A model generated the notes under the pieces. That model saw only the letters and a list, made by a program, of their open reading frames with translations, was not told the DNA's origin and made no database searches. The translations under genes and the position numbers were made by a program. Shown one piece after another: positions 1 to 8,268 of a DNA stretch of 57,708 bases; position 1 is the first letter of the stretch, and each line of letters begins with the position of its first letter. Source of the stretch: an uncultured Pelagibacteraceae bacterium (GTDB lineage: Bacteria; Pseudomonadota; Alphaproteobacteria; Pelagibacterales; Pelagibacteraceae); the NCBI GenBank assembly GCA_902571235.1, contig CACGBI010000006.1, positions 1-57,708 on the forward strand. Reading direction: 5' to 3'.

Positions 1-27
1 ACTGTCGAATTCTTTTCTTAATTTCAT
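1..27 (-). CDS. Possible 5' end of a gene running off the left edge
   Basis: A minus-strand ATG at 25-27 opens nine in-frame codons (MKLRKEFDS) to the window edge with no stop. The next gene diverges from it. No clear Shine-Dalgarno sequence precedes the ATG, so the start and the existence of the gene are only a possibility. Nothing can be said of function. Confidence 0.3.
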
Positions 28-91
28 TGATTAATTTGTCAGTAATAAATAATTAACATACAATAAATTTTAAAAAACATACAGGAGCAAT

Positions 92-463
92 ATGTCGAAT
101 TTTAACAAAGTTGGAACTTTTATGAAAACTTTTGGCCAAGAAGTCAAAACTTTACCTTCATTTAGTACTGATAAAATTAATAAATTAAGAATAAATCTCA
201 TTAAAGAGGAATTACAAGAACTCATAGAAGCAGTAAATAAAAAGGATTTATTAGAGGTTGCTGATGCCTTAACAGATATCTTATATGTTACTTACGGAGC
301 GGGACATGCATTTGGAATTGATTTAGATAAATGTTTTGATGAAGTACAAAATTCAAACATGAGTAAGTTAGATGAAAATGGTAAACCCATTTACAACGAA
401 TCAGGAAAAGTGATGAAGGGACCAAATTATTTTAAGCCAAACTTGTCAAAATTTGTTTCTTAG
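92..463 (+). CDS. MazG-like nucleotide pyrophosphohydrolase
   Basis: This 123-residue protein belongs by motif to the all-alpha NTP pyrophosphohydrolase superfamily (MazG/PRA-PH/dUTPase-2), which hydrolyses nucleoside triphosphates to monophosphate and PPi with Mg2+. The visible metal-binding pattern is EEXXE at residues 39-43 followed by EXXD at 55-58 and Asp62 in the next helix turn. The length is that of a single-domain member rather than the tandem MazG. The likely role is cleaning non-canonical nucleotides; the exact substrate cannot be read from the sequence. A purine-rich ribosome site (caggagca) precedes the ATG. Its stop codon overlaps the stop of the convergent nadC gene by 4 nt. 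Confidence 0.75.
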   Translation: MSNFNKVGTFMKTFGQEVKTLPSFSTDKINKLRINLIKEELQELIEAVNKKDLLEVADALTDILYVTYGAGHAFGIDLDKCFDEVQNSNMSKLDENGKPIYNESGKVMKGPNYFKPNLSKFVS

Positions 464-1293
464 ATTTCCAATTTAAAATCAATTGCTGTAGCGCTATGAG
501 TAATACTTCCAACCGAAACTCTATCAACACCGGTAGATGCAACAGATTTTATTGTTTTTAAATTAATATTCCCTGATGCTTCAGTTTCATAATCTTTTTT
601 TGCAATTTTAATACACTTTCTCAAAGTTTTGATATTCATATTATCAAGTAAAATTGTATTAAATTTTAGACCAAGTATCGATTTAAGTTGTTTTAAATTA
701 TCAACTTCAACTGTAATTTTTTTACCTTTCTTATTTTTGATAGCTTTTAAAACTAAGGATTTTAAATTTGAACTAGCCACATGATTATCCTTAATCAAAA
801 ATTCATCACTTAAGTTAAATCTGTGATTAGTACCACCACCTAACTTTACAGCATACTTCTGTAATACTCTTAAATTAGGAATCGTTTTACGAGTACAGCA
901 AATTTTAGTTTTTTTTCCAGCAAGTTTAACAAATTGGTTTGTTAAAGTAGCTATGCCAGAAATGTGAGATAAAAAATTTAAAGCTACTCTTTCAGCAATT
1001 AAAATATTTTTTGCTTTACCTTTGATAATTGCAATTAAAGATCCTTTTTTTACTTTTAAACCATCTTTTTTTTTTACAACAAATTTAGTTTTGTTATCAA
1101 TTAATTTAAAAGCTTGTTTTGCAAATAATAACCCTCCGATTATAGCATTTTGATTTGATAAAAGTTTAACAGTTATTCTTTTATTATTTTCAATTAAACT
1201 GGATGTAATATCACCTGAAGGAAATAGGTCTTCATTTAGTGCAAGCTTTACAGTATTTCGTATAAATTCTTTACTGAGTTTTATTTTTGACAC
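460..1293 (-). CDS. nadC: Nicotinate-nucleotide pyrophosphorylase (quinolinate phosphoribosyltransferase)
   Basis: NadC converts quinolinate plus PRPP to nicotinate mononucleotide, CO2 and PPi in de novo NAD synthesis. The 277-residue length is typical. Family motifs seen are ERVALNFLSHISGIAT (101-116), the TRKTIPNLR block (134-142) with the PRPP/quinolinate-binding basic residues, LGGGTNHR (151-158) and IKDNH (167-171). Translation starts at GTG (1291-1293), only 4 nt after the stop of nadA, so the two form an operon with likely coupled translation. No nadB (L-aspartate oxidase) is next to them, so the iminoaspartate donor must be encoded elsewhere. Identification is firm from motifs. Confidence 0.95.
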   Translation of the reverse strand: MSKIKLSKEFIRNTVKLALNEDLFPSGDITSSLIENNKRITVKLLSNQNAIIGGLLFAKQAFKLIDNKTKFVVKKKDGLKVKKGSLIAIIKGKAKNILIAERVALNFLSHISGIATLTNQFVKLAGKKTKICCTRKTIPNLRVLQKYAVKLGGGTNHRFNLSDEFLIKDNHVASSNLKSLVLKAIKNKKGKKITVEVDNLKQLKSILGLKFNTILLDNMNIKTLRKCIKIAKKDYETEASGNINLKTIKSVASTGVDRVSVGSITHSATAIDFKLEI

Positions 1294-1297
1294 CTAA

Positions 1298-2287
1298 TTA
1301 TCTGCCGATAGCAGCCATTCTTTCAACTGGAATTCTAGCTTTTTCAATTGTTTCTTTGTCCATTATTATTTCACCAGTCTCATTTTCTAGACAATCCAAT
1401 ATTTTTGGAAGGGTAATTTTTTTCATATGAGGGCAAAGATTGCATGGTCTAATAAATTCTACATTAGGATTTTCAACTTGAATATTATCACTCATCGAAC
1501 ATTCAGTTACCATCATAACTTTTTTAGGCTGATTATTTTTGACATAATCAATCATACCACCAGTAGATCCAGCAAAATCACTTGCTTTGATTACTTCTGG
1601 GGGACATTCTGGATGTGCTATGATTTTAATACCCGGATTGTTTTTTCTAATGTCATGTATTTCTTTTTCATTAAATTGGTCGTGAACCATGCATATCCCC
1701 TTCCAAGCAATAATTTCTACATTTGTTTGAGAGGCAACATATTTTGCAAGGTAATCATCTGGTAAAAATATAACTTTTTTAACACCCAAAGATTCTACAA
1801 TCTTTACTGCGTTTGCTGATGTACAACAAATGTCAGTTTCCGCCTTTACATCTGCTGAAGTATTGACATATGAAACTACTGGTACACCTGGATATTTTTC
1901 TTTAAGTAGCCTTACATCTTTACCTGTTATAGATGATGACAATGAACAACCTGCTCCCATATCTGGAAGCAAAACTTTCTTTTCTGGACTCATCAATTTT
2001 GAAGTTTCTGCCATGAAGTGCACTCCAGCCATAACTATTATGTCCGCACTTGTTTTTGATGCCTCTATAGCTAGAGCTAAAGAGTCTGCAGCAACATCTG
2101 ATATACCATGATAAATCTCAGGAGTTTGATAATTATGTGCAAGAATGATTGCATTCTTTTCTTTTTTTAACTCATTAATCCTGTGAATATACGGAGCATG
2201 CACAGACCACTCTATTTCTGGCATTATCTTCGAAATCTTTTGATAAATAGGATCTGTTGCTTTACGCACTTCTTGTGTAAATTCCAT
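1298..2287 (-). CDS. nadA: Quinolinate synthase
   Basis: NadA condenses iminoaspartate with dihydroxyacetone phosphate to quinolinate using a [4Fe-4S] cluster. Three cysteines at the expected spacing are visible, counted from the chosen ATG: Cys114 (GAGCS), Cys199 (GICMVHDQF) and Cys285 (CNLCPHM), together with the AHNYQ and HPECPPEV motifs. I chose ATG at 2287; an in-frame TTG at 2302 would add five residues but has no better ribosome site and lies against the divergent tRNA promoter. It is the first gene of the nadA-nadC unit and lies back to back with tRNA-Leu, so the two promoters share a 55-nt region. Confidence 0.95.
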   Translation of the reverse strand: MEFTQEVRKATDPIYQKISKIMPEIEWSVHAPYIHRINELKKEKNAIILAHNYQTPEIYHGISDVAADSLALAIEASKTSADIIVMAGVHFMAETSKLMSPEKKVLLPDMGAGCSLSSSITGKDVRLLKEKYPGVPVVSYVNTSADVKAETDICCTSANAVKIVESLGVKKVIFLPDDYLAKYVASQTNVEIIAWKGICMVHDQFNEKEIHDIRKNNPGIKIIAHPECPPEVIKASDFAGSTGGMIDYVKNNQPKKVMMVTECSMSDNIQVENPNVEFIRPCNLCPHMKKITLPKILDCLENETGEIIMDKETIEKARIPVERMAAIGR

Positions 2288-2303
2288 GACGGTTTTTACC
2301 AAT

Positions 2304-2332
2304 TTGAAAGATGATTGTCATTCACTTATTAT
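2304..2332 (+). promoter_or_regulatory. Sigma70-type promoter of tRNA-Leu
   Basis: A -35 box TTGAAA (2304-2309) and a -10 box TATTAT (2327-2332) are separated by exactly 17 nt and end 10 nt before the 5' end of the tRNA. The fit to the sigma70 consensus and the position make this the likely tRNA promoter. This is inference from sequence only. Confidence 0.65.
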
Positions 2333-2342
2333 GACACACAAT

Positions 2343-2428
2343 GCGGTCGTGCTGAAATTGGTAGACAGGCACGGTTGAGGGCCGTGTGGATCTAATCCAT
2401 GAGAGTTCAAGTCTCTCCGACCGCACCA
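2343..2428 (+). tRNA. tRNA-Leu (anticodon GAG), CCA encoded
   Basis: A class II tRNA can be folded by eye. The acceptor stem GCGGTCG (2343-2349) pairs with CGACCGC (2418-2424), followed by discriminator A and an encoded CCA (2426-2428). The anticodon stem CACGG/CCGTG (2370-2374/2382-2386) encloses loop TTGAGGG with anticodon GAG at 2377-2379. The long variable arm is TGGAT-CTA-ATCCA (2387-2399), and the T arm GAGAG/CTCTC encloses TTCAAGT. GAG reads CUC/CUU leucine codons. It ends 10 nt before the convergent ygfZ stop. Confidence 0.97.
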
Positions 2429-2438
2429 AATTTAACTA

Positions 2439-3329
2439 TTATTCCCACATCCAATAGGGCTTTTTAATTTCTATAGCCGCCTCTTTAGTTTTAAATTCTA
2501 TATTTTCTTCAAAATTTTTATCTAGATATTTTATCAGTGCGAATGGATATTCTTCATTAATTAGCACTTTGCCAATTTCAATATCTTTATTGTAAATACT
2601 TTCTCCTTCATAAAGTTTTCCATTAATTAAGTTTATTGGGAATAGTCTTTTTGAAAGTTTATTCTTTAATTTTATCCTTGCAGTATTTTCTTGCCCTACA
2701 TAACAACCCTTTTTAAAATCTATTCCATTTAATTCTTCATAATTACATTCAATTCCAAATAATTTGTTTTGTAATTTATTTAAATCTTTTGGTACTATTC
2801 CAAGTTTATGGCTTAAAGAATAATATTCTTTCAAATCTGCATTATGTAAATCTAATTTTTTTAAAGATAAATAGAGTTTTTCTAAATTTATAATTAATCT
2901 TGCACCCAAAGATTTATTTCTTGGGTCTAAAAGAATTGGATCTTCTCTGTATTTTAAAGTTAGTCCAGGATTATCTTTAGCTCCATCAAAAGTTAAAAAT
3001 TTATCATATGAGAATGCTGCTACTACAAATTCATTGCTAAGGTTTAGAATATCAACTTTTGATCTTAACTTATAGATAATTAGCTGTTTATAAAGACCAT
3101 CTGCTTGGGATTTCTCGCAATCTAAGAGAAAACCATTTTTATGTCTGACTATTATAAATTCATATAAAAATTTACCCTGAGGGGTTAACAAAGATGTAAA
3201 GCAACTATTTTCTTCACTTACTTTATTTATATCATTACTGATTAGGTTTTGAAGAAATTCTTTTGCGTCATCACCGTTTACATATAGTATTGCTCTATCA
3301 TCTAATATGTAAACATTTTTAAGATTCAT
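2439..3329 (-). CDS. ygfZ: YgfZ/GcvT-like folate-binding Fe-S/tRNA-modification factor
   Basis: YgfZ-family proteins bind tetrahydrofolate through a GcvT-like fold and support assembly or repair of Fe-S enzymes, including the tRNA methylthiotransferase MiaB. The diagnostic motif KGCYVGQE is at residues 207-214 with the single conserved Cys209, followed by a basic stretch. The N-terminal half is divergent, as usual. At 296 residues it is slightly shorter than E. coli YgfZ (about 326). It lies tail to tail with tRNA-Leu and head to head with the dihydroorotase gene, the two starts being only 43 nt apart. An Fe-S enzyme gene (nadA) is close by, but I infer no functional link. Confidence 0.85.
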   Translation of the reverse strand: MNLKNVYILDDRAILYVNGDDAKEFLQNLISNDINKVSEENSCFTSLLTPQGKFLYEFIIVRHKNGFLLDCEKSQADGLYKQLIIYKLRSKVDILNLSNEFVVAAFSYDKFLTFDGAKDNPGLTLKYREDPILLDPRNKSLGARLIINLEKLYLSLKKLDLHNADLKEYYSLSHKLGIVPKDLNKLQNKLFGIECNYEELNGIDFKKGCYVGQENTARIKLKNKLSKRLFPINLINGKLYEGESIYNKDIEIGKVLINEEYPFALIKYLDKNFEENIEFKTKEAAIEIKKPYWMWE

Positions 3330-3372
3330 AATTGATTAATTATAGTTTGTAATATAATAACATTTTCAAGAA

Positions 3373-4683
3373 ATGTTAGATCTTATAATCAAAAATGGAC
3401 AATGTTACATCGACGGACAATTAAAGGACGTAAATGTTGCTATTAAAGAAGGAAAAATTAATCAGATTGGTCAAATTTCAGAGCAAGCTAAAGAGACAAT
3501 TAATGCAGAGGGCCAGATTGTTTTACCAGGTTGTATAGATACTCAAACTCATTTTAGAGAACCTGGGTCAACTGATACTGAGGATCTTCATACAGGTAGT
3601 AGAGCTGCAATTGTAGGAGGTATAACAAGTGTCTTTGAAATGCCAAATACAAATCCCCCAACATCTAATATGAAAGAGTTTCAAAGAAAATTAGATTTAG
3701 CTAAAAATAGAATGTATTGCAATCATGCTTTTTATTTTGGGGCAACAGCAAATAATACAGATGATTTAGCAAGTTTAAAAGGTTTAGAAGGATGCTGTGG
3801 AATTAAACTTTTTGCTGGTTCTTCAACTGGAAATTTGTTGGTTGCCGAGGAAGATGATATAGATAAAGTTTTTCAAAATGCATCAAAAGTCGTTGCAGTT
3901 CATTCAGAAGATGAAGCAATTTTAAAAGTTAATAAAAAATTAATTAAAGATGGTGATGTTAATTCACATCCAATATGGAGAAGTGCAGAATGTGCAATAG
4001 CATCGACTAGAAGAATTGTAAGAATTGCAGAAAAGCATAACAAAAAAGCTCATGTACTTCATATTACAACTAAAGAAGAAATTGATTTTCTCTCTCAGCA
4101 TAAAGGAAATATTACATTTGAAATTACTCCACAGCATTTAACGCTTTACGCTCCAGATTGTTATGAAAAACTTGGTACCTATGCTCAAATGAATCCACCT
4201 TTGAGAGATAAGTCTCATTATGACAGATTATGGTATGCAGTAAGAAATAATTTGAATGATACAATCGGCTCTGATCACGCACCACATTTAAAAGAAAATA
4301 AGGATAAAGTATATCCAAATACCCCTTCTGGCATGCCTGGAGTTCAAACATTAATGCCTGTAATGTTGAATCATATAAATGAAGGTAAACTTACATTGAA
4401 TCAATTAATGAACTTTGTTTGCGAAAATCCTGTAAAAATTTTTGGAATTAAAAATAAAGGATTTATTAAAAAAGGTTATGACGCTGATTTTACAATTGTT
4501 GATATGAATAAAACAATCGAAATTAAAAATGAAGATATTGAAAGCAAGTGTGCTTGGTCACCATTTAATGGATTTAAATTCAAAGGGACACCAGTCTTAA
4601 CAATTATTAGTGGTAAAATTAAAATGAGAGATGGAGAAATATTAGGTGATGCTGAGGGAAAACCACTAATATTTGAAAAGTGA
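3373..4683 (+). CDS. pyrC: Dihydroorotase-family amidohydrolase
   Basis: The 436-residue protein is a class I dihydroorotase-type cyclic amidohydrolase, expected to interconvert carbamoyl-aspartate and dihydroorotate in pyrimidine synthesis. Visible features are HFREPG (60-65), the EMPNTNPPT substrate loop (89-97), a CGIKLF block carrying the presumed carboxylated lysine, HSED and HVLHITT metal-ligand regions, and SDHAPH near the C-terminal third. The usual HxH metal pair at the start of the barrel reads Q58-T-H60, so the first histidine is replaced by glutamine. I recall a bacterial subfamily with DTQVHFREPG here, so this may be a subfamily trait rather than damage. An allantoinase or hydantoinase activity cannot be excluded from sequence alone. 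Confidence 0.85.
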   Translation: MLDLIIKNGQCYIDGQLKDVNVAIKEGKINQIGQISEQAKETINAEGQIVLPGCIDTQTHFREPGSTDTEDLHTGSRAAIVGGITSVFEMPNTNPPTSNMKEFQRKLDLAKNRMYCNHAFYFGATANNTDDLASLKGLEGCCGIKLFAGSSTGNLLVAEEDDIDKVFQNASKVVAVHSEDEAILKVNKKLIKDGDVNSHPIWRSAECAIASTRRIVRIAEKHNKKAHVLHITTKEEIDFLSQHKGNITFEITPQHLTLYAPDCYEKLGTYAQMNPPLRDKSHYDRLWYAVRNNLNDTIGSDHAPHLKENKDKVYPNTPSGMPGVQTLMPVMLNHINEGKLTLNQLMNFVCENPVKIFGIKNKGFIKKGYDADFTIVDMNKTIEIKNEDIESKCAWSPFNGFKFKGTPVLTIISGKIKMRDGEILGDAEGKPLIFEK

Positions 4684-4743
4684 TAATTTAGTTTTAGTAT
4701 TTTTCAATTTTTTTTAACATTTGAGAAATATTTATAAAATTTT

Positions 4744-5841
4744 ATGACAAAAAAAAAAATTTTAATTTTCATGCCCACAATGGAGATTGGGGGTGTTGAG
4801 AAAAACTTAATAAATATATCAAACTATTTAGTTACAAAATTTGATAAGATATCTTTAATTACAATCTCAAATAAATTTAAAAACAAATTCAATAATAAAA
4901 TAAAGCTAATTTCATTAAGATCAAAATTTTGGAATTCAATAGGAAAAAGAAAAAAGTATATTTTATGTTTATTTATTCTTTTGATACAAATTTTTAAAAA
5001 TAGAAATATAATTGTGTTGTGTTTTCAAGGAAATATTTATTGCACCCTTTTATGTAAACTTTTTGGAGTGAAAATCATAGTGAGATCAAATACATCTCCA
5101 GACGGATGGTCAAGCAGCCTGTTTAAATTCATTTGCTATAAATATATCTTAGGATTAGCAGACAAGATTATAGTTAATAGTTTAGAATTCAAAAAAAAAT
5201 TAAAATCTATATTTAATATAGATGCAATTTGCATTTATAACCCATTAGATATTAAAGATGTAATCAAGAGATCTAAAATTAATCAAAATATTAAGTTTCA
5301 TAAAAATAAACTTAATTTGATTAATGTAGGCAGATTAGTTGATCAAAAGGATCAAATGACATTGCTTAAAGCAGTTGATAGAATTAAGCATCAAATTGAT
5401 TTTGATCTAATAATTGTTGGAGATGGAAATAAAAAAAAAGAATTATTAGACTTTATTAAAAAAAATAATCTTAGTAAAAGAGTTAGATTAATAGGAAGCA
5501 ATCATGATCCAATTAAATTGATTAAATTATCAGACATTTTCATACTAACATCATTATACGAGGGATTGCCTAATGTCTTATTAGAGGCGCAAGTTCTAAA
5601 AACTTATATAATATCTTCTAATTGCCCAACTGGACCAAAGGAAATACTTTTAAATGGTAAAGCAGGATCGTTATTTAAAATTAGAGACTATAAAGGTTTA
5701 TCAAAACTAATCTTAAACTTTTCTAAAAATGAAAGAAAGAATTTGAGATTGGCAAAATATGGTTATAAAAATTTGTTTAGATTTAATTATAAGAGTAATT
5801 TAAATAAATATTTTGAAGAAATTAATTCATTAACAAAATAA
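4744..5841 (+). CDS. Glycosyltransferase, GT4-like (group 1)
   Basis: This 365-residue protein has the GT-B layout of family 4 enzymes. An N-terminal Rossmann half begins with FMPTMEIGGVEKNL, a glycine-rich acceptor-side loop typical of the family. The C-terminal donor-binding half has LINVGRLVDQKDQ, IVGDG and the E-x7-E type motif EGLPNVLLEAQ. Such enzymes transfer sugars from nucleotide-sugars to lipids or glycans at the cytoplasmic membrane face. Donor and acceptor are unknown. It is unusually lysine-, asparagine- and isoleucine-rich, consistent with extreme AT content. It stands alone after dihydroorotase and abuts the convergent SMR gene with no intergenic base. Confidence 0.85.
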   Translation: MTKKKILIFMPTMEIGGVEKNLINISNYLVTKFDKISLITISNKFKNKFNNKIKLISLRSKFWNSIGKRKKYILCLFILLIQIFKNRNIIVLCFQGNIYCTLLCKLFGVKIIVRSNTSPDGWSSSLFKFICYKYILGLADKIIVNSLEFKKKLKSIFNIDAICIYNPLDIKDVIKRSKINQNIKFHKNKLNLINVGRLVDQKDQMTLLKAVDRIKHQIDFDLIIVGDGNKKKELLDFIKKNNLSKRVRLIGSNHDPIKLIKLSDIFILTSLYEGLPNVLLEAQVLKTYIISSNCPTGPKEILLNGKAGSLFKIRDYKGLSKLILNFSKNERKNLRLAKYGYKNLFRFNYKSNLNKYFEEINSLTK

Positions 5842-6159
5842 TTAAAAAACATTTACTAATATTACACCTACTACTATTAGAAATAATCCACTAATAGCTT
5901 GCCAGCTTAATGATTGATTAAAAATTATATATCCAAGAATGGCGACTGTAAAAACTCCAAGCCCACTCCATGATGCATATACAATGGCTATTGGAAGTTT
6001 GGCAACCACATAAGTTAGAAGATATATCGCACAAAGATAAAATCCTGAAAGAGCAACAGTTGGGATAAGTTTAGTAAAATTTTGTGTTACAGGGATTAAC
6101 ATTGTACCTGCAACTTCAAAAAATATTGCAATTATTAAAGTTATATATGTTTTAACCAT
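5842..6159 (-). CDS. Small multidrug resistance (SMR/EmrE) family transporter
   Basis: The 105-residue protein has four predicted membrane helices, the classic SMR size. The membrane-embedded acidic residue of the first helix is Glu16 (IAIFFEVAGTML), the position that binds proton and substrate in EmrE (Glu14). Helix 3 contains YASWSGLGVFTVAILG, matching the family YAxWxGxG motif. SMR proteins exchange protons for cationic drugs, guanidinium or other quaternary compounds; the substrate here is unknown. The ATG (6159) overlaps the end of the upstream propionyl-CoA synthetase-like gene by 8 nt, so it is the second gene of a two-gene unit. Confidence 0.9.
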   Translation of the reverse strand: MVKTYITLIIAIFFEVAGTMLIPVTQNFTKLIPTVALSGFYLCAIYLLTYVVAKLPIAIVYASWSGLGVFTVAILGYIIFNQSLSWQAISGLFLIVVGVILVNVF

Positions 6160-8053
6160 TGTTTAAAATTTTATGTTTAATCAAGTCTTCTTTTATTTCA
6201 TCTAAAATTATAGGATCATCTATTGTTGGTGGTATTTTGTATTCAATATTATCTGCTATTTTTCTAATAGTTCCTCTTAATATTTTTCCAGATCTTGTTT
6301 TAGGTAGCCTTTTAATTACAATTACAACTTTAAATGCTGCAACTGGGCCAATTTTATCTCTAACCATTTGCACACATTCCTTTGATATTGTTTCATTAGC
6401 TTTATCTACGCCAGATTTTAGAACTACTAAGCCAATAGGTAATTGACCTTTTAATTTATCAGAAATTCCAAGCACCGCACATTCAGCAACTGATTGGTGT
6501 TCTGATAATACTTCTTCGATCGCACCTGTGGATAATCTATGACCCGCAACATTTATGATGTCATCAGTTCTTGACATAATCCAGATATAACCATCATCAT
6601 CAATATGTCCTGCATCATATGTTTGATAATATCCTTCATAGTTAGACATATAGTTTTCTTTGTATCTTTGATCTGCATTCCATAGTGTTGGGAATGTTCC
6701 AGGAGGTAGAGGAAGCTTAACAACTATATCTCCCATTTCATTTGGTTTTGCTAATGATTGATCTGGTTTAATTATTTTTACATCATAACCAGGAACTGCT
6801 TTACAGGCTGAGCCATATTTTGTCTTCATCATTTCAATTCCAGTACAATTTGAGCTAATTGCCCAACTAGTCTCTGTTTGCCACCAATGATCTATCACTG
6901 GAACCTTTAGTAAATTCTCTGCCCATTTGATTGTATCTGGATCAGCTCTCTCTCCTGCAAGAAATAAACTTTCGAAATTACTTAAATCATATTTAGAAAA
7001 AAATTTACCTTCAGGATCTTCCTTTTTTATAGCTCTAAAAGCTGTTGGAGCTGTAAATAATGATTTTACTTTATAGTCTGAGATAATTTTCCAAAAAGCT
7101 CCTGCATCGGGCGTTCCTACTGGCTTACCTTCAAACAAAACTGTAGTACATCCTTTAAACAGTGGTGCGTAAACAATATAAGAGTGTCCAACAATCCATC
7201 CTATGTCGCTCGCAGACCACCAAACATCATCTGCATCGATGTTATAAATATTCTTCATAGTCCATTTAAGAGCAACAATGTGACCACCAATATCTCTGAC
7301 TATACCTTTTGGAGTCCCAGTTGTTCCAGATGTATAGAGAATATAAGCAAACTCATTTGAATTTATCTCAACGCAATCAACTTCTTTAGCATTTGAAATT
7401 ACTTCTTCCCAACTTACTTCATTTGGAGCATTTAATTTTACCTCGTGACCAGGTCTTTGAAATAAAATCATCTTTTTAATCTTGTGACTAGCAATTTTTA
7501 TAGCTTCATCAACTAGAGGCTTGTATTCAACTGTTCGTCCAGGCTCAAACCCACATGATGCAGTTACTAAAATTTTTGCTTTACTGTCATCAATTCGACT
7601 GGCTAATTCATTTGATGCAAATCCACCGAACACAACAGAATGAATTGCGCCAATTCTTGCACATGCTAGCATTGCGATAACTGCTTCAGGTATCATTGGC
7701 ATGTAAATAATTACTCTATCACCTTTATTTGCCCCCTGTTGTTCCAATGCACCAGCAAATTTAGAGACTTTTGATCTTAATTCATCGTAAGTAAACTTAC
7801 TTTTTTTACCAGTGATGGGACTATCGTAGATTAATGCAGTTTTTTTTCCTCTACCTTGATCTATATGTATGTCTAAAGCATTATAACATGTATTTGTTAC
7901 CCCATCTTCAAACCATTTGTAGAAAGGATGTTTAGATTTATTTAAAATTTTTGTTGGTTTCTTAAACCAAAAGATATCTTCAGCTGCTTCTTGCCAAAAT
8001 TTTTCAGGTTTTTTAATTGATTGATCATAAATTTCTTGAAATTTTTTAGACAT
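6152..8053 (-). CDS. prpE: Propionyl-CoA synthetase-like acyl-CoA ligase (ACS family)
   Basis: The 633-residue protein is an AMP-forming acyl-CoA synthetase of the acetyl/propionyl class. It activates a short-chain acid to an acyl-adenylate and then to acyl-CoA. The AMP-binding P-loop YTSGTTGTPKG is at 240-250, the hinge-region YQTYDAGHIDDDGY is present, and the C-terminal PKTRSGKILR carries Lys590, the residue usually regulated by acetylation in this family. The N-terminal layout (WFEDGVTNTCYNALD) resembles PrpE more than Acs. It begins the unit with the SMR gene and diverges from proteorhodopsin across a 215-nt regulatory region. Substrate preference, propionate or acetate, is inferred. Confidence 0.88.
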   Translation of the reverse strand: MSKKFQEIYDQSIKKPEKFWQEAAEDIFWFKKPTKILNKSKHPFYKWFEDGVTNTCYNALDIHIDQGRGKKTALIYDSPITGKKSKFTYDELRSKVSKFAGALEQQGANKGDRVIIYMPMIPEAVIAMLACARIGAIHSVVFGGFASNELASRIDDSKAKILVTASCGFEPGRTVEYKPLVDEAIKIASHKIKKMILFQRPGHEVKLNAPNEVSWEEVISNAKEVDCVEINSNEFAYILYTSGTTGTPKGIVRDIGGHIVALKWTMKNIYNIDADDVWWSASDIGWIVGHSYIVYAPLFKGCTTVLFEGKPVGTPDAGAFWKIISDYKVKSLFTAPTAFRAIKKEDPEGKFFSKYDLSNFESLFLAGERADPDTIKWAENLLKVPVIDHWWQTETSWAISSNCTGIEMMKTKYGSACKAVPGYDVKIIKPDQSLAKPNEMGDIVVKLPLPPGTFPTLWNADQRYKENYMSNYEGYYQTYDAGHIDDDGYIWIMSRTDDIINVAGHRLSTGAIEEVLSEHQSVAECAVLGISDKLKGQLPIGLVVLKSGVDKANETISKECVQMVRDKIGPVAAFKVVIVIKRLPKTRSGKILRGTIRKIADNIEYKIPPTIDDPIILDEIKEDLIKHKILNNG

Positions 8054-8080
8054 ATAAACTTGATTCGATAGTTACTTTTA

Positions 8081-8100
8081 TTGTGGTTTTTAAATCACAA
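8081..8100. promoter_or_regulatory. Near-perfect inverted repeat upstream of the acyl-CoA synthetase gene
   Basis: TTGTGGTTT-TT-AAATCACAA is a 9-2-9 dyad with one G-T imperfect pair, 28 nt upstream of the acyl-CoA synthetase ATG (8053, minus strand) and 168 nt upstream of proteorhodopsin. Its position fits an operator for the minus-strand gene. No regulator gene is adjacent and no function is known. Confidence 0.35.
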
Positions 8101-8195
8101 ATTGTATTTAATTTTAAAAAACGAGCAAAATCAATGTAAATAAATGACATTTAAGTCTTCTATAAAGTCTATTAATTTGGTATTTAAGCTCAACT

Positions 8196-8233
8196 TTGAC
8201 TTAGGGAGACCTAAGTCTAGTTTATATAAACTA
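8196..8233 (+). promoter_or_regulatory. Proteorhodopsin promoter region with two abutting dyads
   Basis: A -35-like TTGACT (8196-8201) overlaps a perfect 8-4-8 inverted repeat, GACTTAGG-GAGA-CCTAAGTC (8198-8217). This is followed without a gap by a perfect 16-bp palindrome, TAGTTTATATAAACTA (8218-8233), that holds the -10-like sequence TTTATA at 8221-8226. The resulting -35/-10 spacing is 19 nt, longer than the usual 17 nt, with the dyad lying mostly in the spacer. That layout is known from MerR-family activated promoters. The strong ribosome site AAGAGGGAG (8254-8262) follows before the ATG at 8269. The promoter assignment is inference; the repeats are exact. Confidence 0.6.
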
Positions 8234-8268
8234 AAACGAGTAAAAACTAACTAAAGAGGGAGTTTTTT

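Noticed and set aside
1427-2111. Plus-strand open frames opposite nadA
   Set aside because: They have low-complexity antisense translations, no ribosome sites, and lie entirely within the well-supported nadA gene.
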